Assembly (NCBI GenBank): GCA_021325035.1
Contig: JAJPHW010000039.1
Coordinates: forward strand, 1-39,157
Source: Terriglobia bacterium
Lineage (GTDB): Bacteria; Acidobacteriota; Terriglobia; Terriglobales; Acidobacteriaceae
DNA length: 39,157 nucleotides
Reading direction: 5' to 3'
Shown: positions 25,586-33,586 of the stretch, in pieces
Position numbering within the stretch: the first letter of the stretch is position 1
Layout of the letters: the number at the start of each line of letters is the position of its first letter
Notes under the pieces: generated by a model
Database searches by the model: none
The model's input: the letters and a program-made list of their open reading frames with translations, nothing else
What the model was told of the DNA's origin: nothing
Position numbers and translations under genes: made by a program

Positions 25586-26653
25586 GTGAGCTTAAAAAAA
25601 CGCATAGCCATCATTCCCGGCGACGGTATTGGGCAAGAAGTCATTCCGCAAGCGATGAAAGTGCTCGCCGCTACCGGCATTGATCTTGAAACCACGCAAT
25701 TCGATTGGAGCGCCGACCGCTATCTTGCCGACGGCGTCACCGTTCCACCCGACGGCTTCACCATGCTGGATCGTGATTTCGACGCCATCCTCATTGGTGC
25801 ATTCGGCGATCCTCGTGTCGTTACCAATATTCACGCCAAAGAGATTCTTCTTGGCATGCGGTTTCAAATGGATTTATATGCCAATGTTCGTCCGGTGCGT
25901 CTGCTGGATGAATCACTGTGTCCCTTGAAGGGCATTCAACCAAAAGATGTGGATTTCGTTGTGATCCGTGAGAACACCGAGGGTGTCTATGGCGACGTTG
26001 GAGGAGTTTTCAAAAAGGGAACTGCCGATGAAGTTGCCATTCAGGAAGATATCAACACGCGCAAGGGCGTCGAACGGGTAATTCGCTATGCTTTCGAATA
26101 TTGCGAGCGCCACACAAAAAGCGACGGTACGCCGCGCAAGCGTGTGCTCATGTCCGATAAGTCGAATGCTATGACACACGCTGGTGGCCTGTGGCAACGT
26201 GTATTCAAAGAAATTGCCGGAGAGTATCCGCAAATTAAGGCTGAACATATGTATGTGGATGCGCTTTGCATGCAGTTGGTCCGCGACCCGCGCCAGTTTG
26301 ATGTGATCGTCACGAACAATATGTTCGGCGACATCATCACCGACCTTGCCGCCGGATTACAGGGCGGACTCGGCATGGCAGCGAGCGGCAACATTCACCC
26401 CGGCAAGACTTCCATGTTCGAGCCTGTACACGGCTCAGCGCCGCCAATAGCAGGGAAGAATATTGCAAATCCCTTTGGCGCGATCCTGACCGCAGCTATG
26501 ATGCTCGGGCATTTAGGCATGCTGGAAAAAGCCGCGAAGATCGAGGCTGCGGTTCTGGAAGCTATACGGCAGAAACGTACGACGCAAGACCTCGGCGGTG
26601 CGCTGGGCACAAAGGAAACGGGAGACTGGGTTGCTAACTGGGTGGCAAAGTAA
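25586..26653 (+). CDS. Isopropylmalate/isocitrate dehydrogenase family (leuB-like)
   Basis: This is a beta-decarboxylating dehydrogenase of 355 residues. Motifs are [17 protein letters not shown] at the N-terminus, NVRPVRLLD and [16 protein letters not shown] in the substrate region, then [33 protein letters not shown] (metal Asp) and [20 protein letters not shown] (cofactor loop). Family position suggests 3-isopropylmalate dehydrogenase, but tartrate or other malate-type enzymes share these motifs and no leuA/C/D is nearby, so the symbol is left open. The start is GTG at 25586, divergent from ygfZ. It is a full-length relative of the truncated IDH-like fragment at 36290, but of a different subfamily. 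Confidence 0.88.
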   Translation: MSLKKRIAIIPGDGIGQEVIPQAMKVLAATGIDLETTQFDWSADRYLADGVTVPPDGFTMLDRDFDAILIGAFGDPRVVTNIHAKEILLGMRFQMDLYANVRPVRLLDESLCPLKGIQPKDVDFVVIRENTEGVYGDVGGVFKKGTADEVAIQEDINTRKGVERVIRYAFEYCERHTKSDGTPRKRVLMSDKSNAMTHAGGLWQRVFKEIAGEYPQIKAEHMYVDALCMQLVRDPRQFDVIVTNNMFGDIITDLAAGLQGGLGMAASGNIHPGKTSMFEPVHGSAPPIAGKNIANPFGAILTAAMMLGHLGMLEKAAKIEAAVLEAIRQKRTTQDLGGALGTKETGDWVANWVAK

Positions 26654-26701
26654 AACAGAAATACCGCAGGCTGAACAGTTGTAAAACGCAGTTTGTAAAA
26701 C

Positions 26702-28057
26702 ATGGAACAGCGCCTCATCCTCATCAACTTGCTCATCAGGCTCGGCGTGGCCGCGGCCGTGGCCAGTGCATTAGTTCGTTCCGTAGAGTTCAAGAAATTG
26801 CTTTTTCGTGAACGCCGTCCATTGAAGCAAAGAATCTATCTGATTCTTTGGATCGGCCTTCCCCTCACATTGGGTGTCTGGTTTCGTCTGGTTTCGAAAA
26901 GCTTTATCGCGGGCGATCTCACACTGGAAACAACCATTCTCCTCGGTGTTTTGGGCGGGCGTTTTGCTGGAATGGTTGGCGGTTCACTTCTCGCCTTGCC
27001 TGCTTTATTGCATGGAGAGTGGGCCACTTTGCCCTTCGCTCTAATTAGCGGGTTTCTCTCCGGCCAACTCCGCAAGCTGGCTGACGATCAGGAAGAAATC
27101 TGGTCGTTTTCTCCTTTCGTGGACTTGAGCATTTATCGCTGGCTGCGCCGCAACCTGCCGCGTCCCCGCCCGTTTGAATGGCAGACGATGTTTTTCGTCA
27201 TGATCGTCGCTTTGCGTTTCATGCAAACGGAATTGTCGCGCTATTTACCCCGCGCCACATTCAGCATCGAGAGCCCTACATGGTGGGTGGAATGTTTGAT
27301 TTATGCCACTTCCATTATGGTCATCGGTACTGAACTCAAAATCTGGAGCAGCGTGCGCATCCAGATCAAACTTGAAGAACAAGAACGCCTGCTGCTGAAC
27401 GCCCGCATGGAAGCGTTGCAAAACCAGATCAACCCACATTTTTTGTTCAACACGTTAAATTCGGTTTCATCGCTGGTCCGCTTCGATCCAGATACCGCGC
27501 GCGAAATGATCATCAAGCTGGCCAATATCTTGCGGCGCTTGCTCAACAATACGGAAGCTTTTGTGCCGCTGCGGGAAGAGCTGGAATTCATTGATAACTA
27601 TTTGGATATTGAAGTCGTCCGTTTCGGACGCGACAAACTTCACGTGGTCAAAGAGATTGAGCCGGAATCCCTCGACGCGACTGTTCCCAGTATGTTGTTG
27701 CAACCGTTGGTCGAGAACTGCATCAAGCACGGACTCTCTTCGAAAATCGAAGGCGGCAGTATTTATCTGCGCAGCCGCATTACCGAAGTCGGATTGATTG
27801 TCGAGATCGAAGACGACGGTGTTGGTATGCCTACGGTGCCAGTGGATGTTGAAAACGGCGCTCGCCGCGGCATCGGGATGGCAAACGTCGAGGAAAGATT
27901 GCAGGTTTTATACAGTGGCGCTGCAACCATGTCAGTAGATAGCGGCGCAGGCAAGGGAACTCTCATCCGCCTGCGATTGCCGTTGCTCGACACAGAGAGC
28001 GCGTTACCGGCGGCGATCTATGATCGCTCGGCCGAGCGCTCCAGCACACGGCGATAG
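26702..28057 (+). CDS. LytS-type sensor histidine kinase
   Basis: This is a membrane sensor kinase of 451 residues. The N-terminal 5TMR-LYT-like region (about 1-220) has several helices, including VLGGRFAGMVGGSLLALPAL. The kinase core has NQINPHFLFNTLNSVSSLV, with the phospho-acceptor His (His_kinase family of LytS/YehU type), then the ATPase segments LLQPLVENCIKHGL and IEDDGVGM, and GIGMANVEERLQVLY. The expected LytR-type response regulator is not adjacent, so it is an orphan within this window. The last 40 bases overlap the 3' end of bshA on the opposite strand. Confidence 0.9.
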   Translation: MEQRLILINLLIRLGVAAAVASALVRSVEFKKLLFRERRPLKQRIYLILWIGLPLTLGVWFRLVSKSFIAGDLTLETTILLGVLGGRFAGMVGGSLLALPALLHGEWATLPFALISGFLSGQLRKLADDQEEIWSFSPFVDLSIYRWLRRNLPRPRPFEWQTMFFVMIVALRFMQTELSRYLPRATFSIESPTWWVECLIYATSIMVIGTELKIWSSVRIQIKLEEQERLLLNARMEALQNQINPHFLFNTLNSVSSLVRFDPDTAREMIIKLANILRRLLNNTEAFVPLREELEFIDNYLDIEVVRFGRDKLHVVKEIEPESLDATVPSMLLQPLVENCIKHGLSSKIEGGSIYLRSRITEVGLIVEIEDDGVGMPTVPVDVENGARRGIGMANVEERLQVLYSGAATMSVDSGAGKGTLIRLRLPLLDTESALPAAIYDRSAERSSTRR

Positions 28058-29169
28058 AAATCTTCATAAACTGGAATGATTTTGCTCGTGCAGAACCTCG
28101 ATTGTGCGACCGCGCGCGCTGCTTTCGCTGTCTTCGCCAGCAGGGCATCATCGGAGAGCAACTCCACCGCATAGCGGGCCATTGTGTCCACATCGCCTAC
28201 GTCCGCCAGGTAACCGCTTACGCCATTCTCAATCATCTCGGGTATGCCGCCCACATTCGTGGCGATTGGTACTACTTTGCAAGCCATGGCTTCAAGGGCT
28301 GCCAGACCGAAAGACTCCAACTCGCTGGGCAACAAGAGCACATCAGCCAACGAAAGCTTCTCATGTACCTGGTCTTGCTTCCCGAGGAAGTGCACGTCGT
28401 TATGAATGCCTTTTTGCACAGCCAGCCACTCCGCTCGTGAGCGGTCTGGGCCATCGCCAATCAGCAGCAATTTCGCAGGAATTTTCTTTCGCACCCGGTC
28501 GAAAACTTCAACCGCATCGGTGATTCTTTTCACTGGACGGAAATTAGATAAGTGAACCAAAATGCGCTCGCCATTTGGCGCATACTCCAGCCGCCTTTGC
28601 GCTGCACCTTCATCGCGCACATAGACGTCGCAATTCACAAAGTTGTAAATCACCTGAATATTGTTTTTGATGTCGAACTCGCGCAGCGTGCGTTCGCGCA
28701 AATACTGCGAAATCGCCGTGACGCCATCGCTTTGTTCAATGGAATAGCGCGTAATGGGCAGATAAGATCGGTCCTGCCCGACCAGCGTGATGTCAGTACC
28801 GTGTAGGGTCGTCACGAAGGGAAGTTTGCGGCGCTTCGGTCCCGCGGCCAACATTTGACGTGCCAACATCGCGCTTACGGAGTGAGGAATTGCGTAATGC
28901 ACATGCAAAAGATCGAGATCATAAAGCTCCGCCACCTCCGCCATTCGTGTCGCCAAAGCTAAATCATAAGGCGGATAATCGAACAGCGGATAGCGCGAGA
29001 CTTCCACCTCATGGTAGTGAATGTTTGGATGAGGCCCGGTCAACCGGATGGGCTGCGCGTAAGTGATGAAGTGGATCTCGTGCCCACGCTGCGCCAGCTC
29101 CAGACCTAACTCGGTGGCAACTACTCCGCTGCCGCCATACGTGGGGTAACACGTAATGCCGATCTTCAA
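28018..29169 (-). CDS. bshA: N-acetyl-alpha-D-glucosaminyl L-malate synthase
   Basis: BshA is the GT4 glycosyltransferase that joins UDP-GlcNAc and L-malate, the first step of bacillithiol-type low-molecular-weight thiol synthesis. The 383-residue product starts KIGITCYPTYGGSGVVATEL, with HVHYAIPHSVSAMLAR, VTTLHGTDITLVGQDRSY and the NFRPVKR donor segment. The retaining GT4 motif is SELESFGLAALEAMA. This set is characteristic of BshA rather than of generic GT4 enzymes. bshB and bshC are not in the window. The 3' end overlaps the kinase gene by 40 bases, antisense. Confidence 0.92.
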   Translation of the reverse strand: MKIGITCYPTYGGSGVVATELGLELAQRGHEIHFITYAQPIRLTGPHPNIHYHEVEVSRYPLFDYPPYDLALATRMAEVAELYDLDLLHVHYAIPHSVSAMLARQMLAAGPKRRKLPFVTTLHGTDITLVGQDRSYLPITRYSIEQSDGVTAISQYLRERTLREFDIKNNIQVIYNFVNCDVYVRDEGAAQRRLEYAPNGERILVHLSNFRPVKRITDAVEVFDRVRKKIPAKLLLIGDGPDRSRAEWLAVQKGIHNDVHFLGKQDQVHEKLSLADVLLLPSELESFGLAALEAMACKVVPIATNVGGIPEMIENGVSGYLADVGDVDTMARYAVELLSDDALLAKTAKAARAVAQSRFCTSKIIPVYEDFYRRVLERSAERS

Positions 29170-29276
29170 TGGAATCCCTCGCCCGAACGATTTCGCCTCA
29201 TCATTCGATGGTGTGAGGATAGACGGGATTCAGATTTTACGGATAGCAGAGAAGCTAAATACAACAAGTGAAGCGT

Positions 29277-29942
29277 TTACGACCCGGCCGTGGCCTTACT
29301 TCCAATGCGCTGGTCCATGCTTTCGACATAGTGTTGCAGTTGATGCTGGACCGTGTTTTCCAGATCCGTGAACTCTATGCCCATGCCTACGCCGGGATCG
29401 CTGGCGCGAACTACGCCACTGGTTTTGACTTCCTGTGATTCCAGATTGAAGGAAATATCCACTTTTGTGCCACGCGGCAGCGGAGACCGGGTTTCGACAT
29501 AGCATCCGCGCCCGCCAATATCTGTAGAAGTCGTGCTCAGGTGCGTGCGGCCTTTGTCTTGCAAACCGATATCAATAGGAAACGCAACTTTGTGCCGGGT
29601 AAATTTCCGTTTGTTCTTGCCGCCCGTGGAGGCGATGGTCTCCGACGGTGTCAGTTCATGCCAGGGGGCATCCTGCCCGGACATCAGTTGAATACCGAGC
29701 TCAATCTTTCTCGCTCCGGCGTCAATCACCCAGATCACGCGAAAACGGGCTTTCTTCTCCGCGTATTGCACGCCAATCACGTCGTGCGGTTTCAGCGGGT
29801 GGTTGATTCCAGTCAGCAAAGCTCCATCACTGCTCATGTTTTTTGCGACAGTGAATTGAATGAACGGCCGTCCTTCGCAGTCCATACCCCATACGCGAAC
29901 CGGAATTTCAGCTTCGATGCGGCGCTCTGGTCGTTTGTCCAT
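29277..29942 (-). CDS. Tandem PilZ domain protein
   Basis: PilZ domains bind cyclic di-GMP. The product (221 residues from Met at 29942) has two copies. Copy 1 (about 5-100) begins RPERRIEAEIPVRV and has NMSSDG, which fits the [DN]xSxxG motif. Copy 2 (about 115-215) has RKFTRH (RxxxR) and DIGGRG, where the usual Ser is Gly. An alternative ATG at 29969 would add nine residues; GGGAG upstream favours 29942, weakly. The gene stands alone, 108 bases from bshA. A role as a c-di-GMP effector is inferred, and the imperfect motifs leave binding uncertain. Confidence 0.8.
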   Translation of the reverse strand: MDKRPERRIEAEIPVRVWGMDCEGRPFIQFTVAKNMSSDGALLTGINHPLKPHDVIGVQYAEKKARFRVIWVIDAGARKIELGIQLMSGQDAPWHELTPSETIASTGGKNKRKFTRHKVAFPIDIGLQDKGRTHLSTTSTDIGGRGCYVETRSPLPRGTKVDISFNLESQEVKTSGVVRASDPGVGMGIEFTDLENTVQHQLQHYVESMDQRIGSKATAGS

Positions 29943-30070
29943 AAATCGTCGGCTCCCACGGGCGTTCATGGGAGAATACCCGCATCATATCCCGACATGG
30001 CCGGATTTGGTGTTATTAATCTAGGGGCAAACAGGTAACCAAAGCCCGTGTACGGGCAGTTTTGCCCGGT

Positions 30071-30937
30071 TTATCTGCGCGCAAAGTCACCGTATGGAAT
30101 CAGCTCAACCCCATTATTTTCTAGAAGCTTACGCGTAGAAGTTGAAGTAAGGACTGCCAATTCCTTTTCTCGCGAGGCCCTCAGCCGCGTACGCACAGTA
30201 TCGAGCTCTGCGTCGTTATAGCCGGGATGGCAGACAAACTCCCATGTTCCTTCGGGCAAATGTTGAATCATGCTGCGAAAAAGCTCGTCATCCAATGCGC
30301 CCGTCGCGACTACGCCCAAACTTCCATCTGGAGTTAACATCCCCGCCTCGGCTACTGCCTTTCGAAAAGATACTGCCATGCGATTCAGCAAGCTGACTTG
30401 AACATATCTCTTCCACAGATCCGGCCGCCCCACTGCTACTCGAATACTCAATCGGCCAAAAGGATTCCGAATGGCTTTTACTCCGCAAGCTTTGGCCGCT
30501 CGCAGGATGGGTTTCAAAATTTGCGGAAATAAGTGTGTGTGTTTGTGCGTGTCCACATGAGAAACGGCAACGCCCGCGTCTTGCAGTTTGCGAATCTGCG
30601 CTGCGACTTCGGCTTCGATTTCGGAGGTGTCGAGTTGTCCGCGAAATGCTCGCCCGACGACTCGCGTTAGTGTATTAGGAAAATTGTGTGTTTTAGATTC
30701 AACCAGGCTGGTAACCTGCTCGCTCGGGAGCACAGGCGAACCATCCACTAAAACCACATGGCAACCTACGCTGATGCCGGACAGCTTCGACGCAACATTG
30801 ACCGCATCTTCAAAGGCCGAGCTGTTGGCCATCAACGTCGTCGAAGTTACCACGCCATTCTGATGCGACTCAGCGATCGCGCGGTTGACTCCCCGCGTCA
30901 ATCCAAAATCGTCAGCATTGATGATGAGCCGTCGCAA
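30071..30937 (-). CDS. ChbG/HpnK (YdjC) family carbohydrate deacetylase
   Basis: This is a polysaccharide-deacetylase-like YdjC fold enzyme of 288 residues. Motifs are LIINADDFGLTRGVNRAIAE (metal Asp pair), SVGCHVVLVDGSPVLP and SHVDTHKHTHLFP (metal His). The C-terminal part has EFVCHPGYND. HpnK proteins in this family are associated with hopanoid synthesis and ChbG proteins deacetylate chito-oligosaccharides. No hopanoid gene is visible here, so the subgroup is undecided. Confidence 0.85.
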   Translation of the reverse strand: MRRLIINADDFGLTRGVNRAIAESHQNGVVTSTTLMANSSAFEDAVNVASKLSGISVGCHVVLVDGSPVLPSEQVTSLVESKTHNFPNTLTRVVGRAFRGQLDTSEIEAEVAAQIRKLQDAGVAVSHVDTHKHTHLFPQILKPILRAAKACGVKAIRNPFGRLSIRVAVGRPDLWKRYVQVSLLNRMAVSFRKAVAEAGMLTPDGSLGVVATGALDDELFRSMIQHLPEGTWEFVCHPGYNDAELDTVRTRLRASREKELAVLTSTSTRKLLENNGVELIPYGDFARR

Positions 30938-30986
30938 GCAGTGAGTTTAGCAGGGCGCAAGAACACCGTTTTCTATGATCCGTAGT

Positions 30987-32222
30987 TTATTGCGGAACAA
31001 ACACGTAAGCCGCGCCTTCATCCACATTGCCTCTGACCGGATGCAACGGCGCTCCGACGACGGCAGTGTTTCCGCTTATCGAAATTGAATTGCCGAACAT
31101 ATCTTGTGATTGCGCGTCCGACGGGAGAAGTTTGTACGTCTCGGACATATTGATCCACCCGCCAGCCGGTTCGACGTATGCATAAGCGGCACCCTGAACT
31201 GGATTATCTATACTTCCTGGTGCTCCTGCTATTGCAAGCTTGCCATTGATTGCAACGGAGGTTCCAAATTGTCCGTTTGGGATCGCATCGGAAGAAGTTA
31301 ACTCGGCGGTTTGCGTCATGTTTGCCCAGCCGGTGGATGGCTTGACAAAGATGTAAACTGCGCCGACGCCGTTGTTGTGCTCCGGCGCTCCAACCACGAT
31401 TGTGTCCCCACTAATCGCAACTGAATCCCCGAAGTAGTCAAGGTTTGCGCCATCTGAGGCCGAGAGTAGCGCTTGCAACCTCAGGTTGTGTCCTTTCTTC
31501 ACGTACACCGAGACACTGCTAGGATATGGGGATCCGACCACCAAAGTTTCGTTCGACTCGGCGACCGACTCAACAGCGCCTGCGCTTCCACCTGGCCAAA
31601 GAGTCCAAGTCGGATCGCCATTAGAATTCTTCCAGCCGCCGGAAGGTTCTTCATAAATGGCAACAGCTGCGTTCGCGCCGCCGAATATCAAACTGCTGGT
31701 TGGATCAATGGCCACACTGTACCCTAACGCCTGACCGTACCGGCTCGGGAAATTCAAGACTGCTGTTGGAGTTTCATCAATCCACCCTGATGGAGAGCTT
31801 GTGTACACAAAGTCTTGTGCGTCAACCTGAAATGTTCCCGGTGCGGGAGTACCCAAAACGATCGTTGATTCAGTGCACGCTATTGATTGGCCCAATTCTT
31901 GTCCGCTTGGGTCAACGAGGCTTAACACGGCGGTTTGCGTCGCGTCTTGCCATCCATTTGTATCGCTAACAAAAACGTAGGCTTCATCATTGGAGCCGGC
32001 AAATGCGCCGGTTGCTCCTACTCCAATTGTGTTTCCACTAATGCAAACCGACCATCCGACCCGGAAATATTGCTCGCCGTCCGACGCGGTCAACTCTGCG
32101 ACCTGATTCAGCACGGTGGAAGGAGATTTTGCTTTTGAGAAATTGGAACTCTGGCCGCGTACAATTGCGGGTAAGAGCACGATCAAAATCAAACTTACTG
32201 AAAACAATCTCGATTTGCGCAT
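30987..32222 (-). CDS. Secreted FG-GAP-like beta-propeller protein
   Basis: This is a 411-residue exported protein with a signal peptide (LFSVSLILIVLLPAIVRGQ) and about seven repeats of the form FG.SVAI.G.T.VVGAP....G.AY.FV, as in FG-GAP/integrin-like propellers (FGDSVAISGDTIVVGAP, FGTSVAINGKLAIAGAP, FGNSISISGNTAVVGAP). No enzymatic motif is seen. The open frame extends to 32315, but the signal starts at the ATG at 32222. It lies just upstream of, and divergent from, the tRNA-Val gene. Its function is unknown; binding or surface display is possible. Confidence 0.82.
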   Translation of the reverse strand: MRKSRLFSVSLILIVLLPAIVRGQSSNFSKAKSPSTVLNQVAELTASDGEQYFRVGWSVCISGNTIGVGATGAFAGSNDEAYVFVSDTNGWQDATQTAVLSLVDPSGQELGQSIACTESTIVLGTPAPGTFQVDAQDFVYTSSPSGWIDETPTAVLNFPSRYGQALGYSVAIDPTSSLIFGGANAAVAIYEEPSGGWKNSNGDPTWTLWPGGSAGAVESVAESNETLVVGSPYPSSVSVYVKKGHNLRLQALLSASDGANLDYFGDSVAISGDTIVVGAPEHNNGVGAVYIFVKPSTGWANMTQTAELTSSDAIPNGQFGTSVAINGKLAIAGAPGSIDNPVQGAAYAYVEPAGGWINMSETYKLLPSDAQSQDMFGNSISISGNTAVVGAPLHPVRGNVDEGAAYVFVPQ

Positions 32223-32328
32223 GACAGCACCACGGTCGGACAGCGAAGCTTGCCCGCAGGATGGGACAATACGACCAGCTCGAAACTGTACCACATTTTC
32301 CACTACATTCGGCATAAAGCGAGTGCGC

Positions 32329-32334
32329 TATACT
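32329..32334 (+). promoter_or_regulatory. Putative -10 box for tRNA-Val
   Basis: TATACT at 32329-32334 would start transcription near 32341, about 18 bases before the tRNA. No good -35 is recognisable. Confidence 0.4.
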
Positions 32335-32358
32335 GCCTATGCGGCGAAGGCCCGTAAC

Positions 32359-32435
32359 GGGCGGTTAGCTCAGTTGGTTAGAGCGCCTGCCTTACAAGCA
32401 GGAGGTCGCAGGTTCGAGCCCTGCACTGCCCACCA
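32359..32435 (+). tRNA. tRNA-Val (anticodon TAC)
   Basis: A 77-base cloverleaf. Acceptor arms GGGCGGT and ACTGCCC pair with one G-T wobble, the D-arm is GCTCAGTTGGTTAGAGC, and the anticodon stem-loop CCTGC-CTTACAA-GCAGG gives anticodon TAC. The T-arm is GCAGG-TTCGAGC-CCTGC. The CCA end is encoded (32433-32435). Confidence 0.96.
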
Positions 32436-32620
32436 TCCCAAATGTGTTTCGCGGGTGGTCGTGAATCGCGCTCGTCTGTTACAATCGAGTTTCGGTCAGG
32501 GACAGCTGGCCCGAATCGTTGATCTGCTCTCGGCGGGTGTTGAGAGTTGGCTGGAATATCCGGCGGAATTCAATTCCTACAACGAAACTGCATCGCGCAC
32601 CCTCCCGGGCGCGCTCAAGT

Positions 32621-32697
32621 GGGGACGTAGTTCAGTTGGTTAGAACGCTGCCCTGTCACGGCAGAGGCCGCGGGTTCGAGTCCCGTCGTCCCCGCCA
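32621..32697 (+). tRNA. tRNA-Asp (anticodon GTC)
   Basis: A 77-base cloverleaf with acceptor arms GGGGACG and CGTCCCC, discriminator G and encoded CCA. The anticodon stem-loop CTGCC-CTGTCAC-GGCAG gives GTC. The T-arm is GCGGG-TTCGAGT-CCCGT. It lies 185 bases after tRNA-Val; I see no gene in the gap. The integrase remnant begins about 95 bases downstream, making this the probable insertion site of the island. Confidence 0.96.
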
Positions 32698-32790
32698 TCT
32701 TTTCAGTAACTTACCGTCGGTGATTCGTTTTCTCGTGGGCACAAAAAGGTACAAATTAGGAACAACGTCAGTGCGAACCCCACATAATGA

Positions 32791-33048
32791 CTACTCATTC
32801 CGCTGATTTTCGTGGGCGCAATAATGGACCACAGCCTCTTGTGCGGTACGCTTCCCTGTCGCGACCGCCTGCATGGAAGTATCGAACGTCACCCGGATCG
32901 TCGAGTGACGTAGGAGTTCCTGCATAATCTTCAGTTCGGCGCCGGTAGATCGAAGCAGCGTGGAATATGTGTGTCGAAAAAACGTGTGGCAGCCTATCTT
33001 CTTGTTGATGCCCAGCTTCCGCGCCACTGGGAGGATATGGAGTCTCAT
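32791..33048 (-). pseudogene. Tyrosine recombinase (phage-type integrase) C-terminal remnant
   Basis: The fragment of about 85 residues reads like the last third of a tyrosine recombinase: LPVARKLGINKKIG, then CHTFFRHTYSTLLRSTGAEL, then MQELLRHSTIRVTFDTSMQAV. Several hallmarks are damaged. The usual HTFRH has an extra Phe, so H-x2-R becomes H-x3-R. The nucleophile Tyr (normally LDTYxQAV) is Ser. The N-terminal two-thirds are missing. It cannot be active. Its place beside tRNA-Asp fits an old integration event that brought the genes to its right. Confidence 0.8.
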
Positions 33049-33119
33049 AGTCAGCCTCGCTACAATTGGCGATACACCCCGGAAGCGTACTGGCGGGCAA
33101 AGGTACCGACCGTGCCTGC

Positions 33120-33473
33120 TCAGCGGCCCTTGCCGCCAGACACGCCGAGTTCCAGCAAGGCACCGACTGACCTGTGCTGTTCGATTGGGTGGCGCAGAGG
33201 CAGCTTCATGTTCACCCGGTACTGGTTGCTGCGCGCATCATCTTTTTTCCGCTCGCGGCTGATATAACCCGCCGCCTCCAACTCGTCCAGAATGCGCTGC
33301 ACCGCCCGGTACGTAATACCCACCTTCTCGGCAACGTCCTGGATTCGCGACTCCGGATTCTGAGCCAGACAGATCAGCACGTGCGCGTGGTTGGTCAAGA
33401 ACGTCCACGGAGCCGATTGCGACTGGGAGGTCTTAGCTTTTCCCACGGACTTGTCATCCTCCGAATTTGCCAT
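33120..33473 (-). CDS. Winged-helix (MarR-like) transcriptional regulator
   Basis: This is a 117-residue DNA-binding protein. After a polar N-terminus, the wHTH spans about 25-95: HVLICLAQNPESRIQDVAEK, the recognition helix VGITYRAVQRILDELEAAGY, and a wing ISRERKKDDARSNQYRVN. It has no ligand-binding domain beyond this. The frame continues to an ATG at 33509, but that would put the start inside the ACATGT repeat array, so Met at 33471-33473 is preferred. It is divergent from the sbtA-like gene and probably controls both itself and that operon through the boxes between them. The C-terminus abuts the integrase remnant. Confidence 0.82.
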   Translation of the reverse strand: MANSEDDKSVGKAKTSQSQSAPWTFLTNHAHVLICLAQNPESRIQDVAEKVGITYRAVQRILDELEAAGYISRERKKDDARSNQYRVNMKLPLRHPIEQHRSVGALLELGVSGGKGR

Positions 33474-33482
33474 TAATATATG

Positions 33483-33514
33483 ACATGTGATACATGTAAT
33501 GCTGTACATGTAAT
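33483..33514. promoter_or_regulatory. Three ACATGT palindromes, probable operator array
   Basis: ACATGT occurs at 33483-33488, 33492-33497 and 33506-33511. The second and third are inside identical TACATGTAAT decamers 14 bases apart. They lie in the 109-base gap between the divergent regulator and permease genes. Palindromic boxes of this kind are typical binding sites for a dimeric winged-helix protein; binding is inferred. Confidence 0.55.
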
Positions 33515-33544
33515 ACTAATCGTGCATTAAGGAGCATCTGTCTT

Positions 33545-33586
33545 ATGCGCAAGCATACCACTGCCGGCTCAGGGGAGTCACGATGA
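33545..33586 (+). CDS. Possible 13-codon leader ORF coupled to the permease gene
   Basis: ATG at 33545 is preceded by AAGGAG (33529-33534, ten bases away) and reads [13 protein letters not shown] before TGA at 33584-33586. That TGA overlaps the permease ATG as ATGA, and GGGGAG for the permease lies within the small frame. The arrangement looks like a translationally coupled leader, but it is so short that chance is a fair explanation. Confidence 0.3.
   Translation: MRKHTTAGSGESR

Noticed and set aside
25586-26653. Possibility that the leuB-like gene is the source of the IDH fragment at 36290
   Set aside because: The fragment has the Thermus-type C-terminal extension (NRGVKVWP...CTDHWRCRF), which the leuB-like protein lacks; they belong to different subfamilies.
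32436-32620. Gap between the two tRNA genes examined for a third tRNA or small RNA
   Set aside because: No cloverleaf or strong hairpin with a T-tract could be formed by eye.
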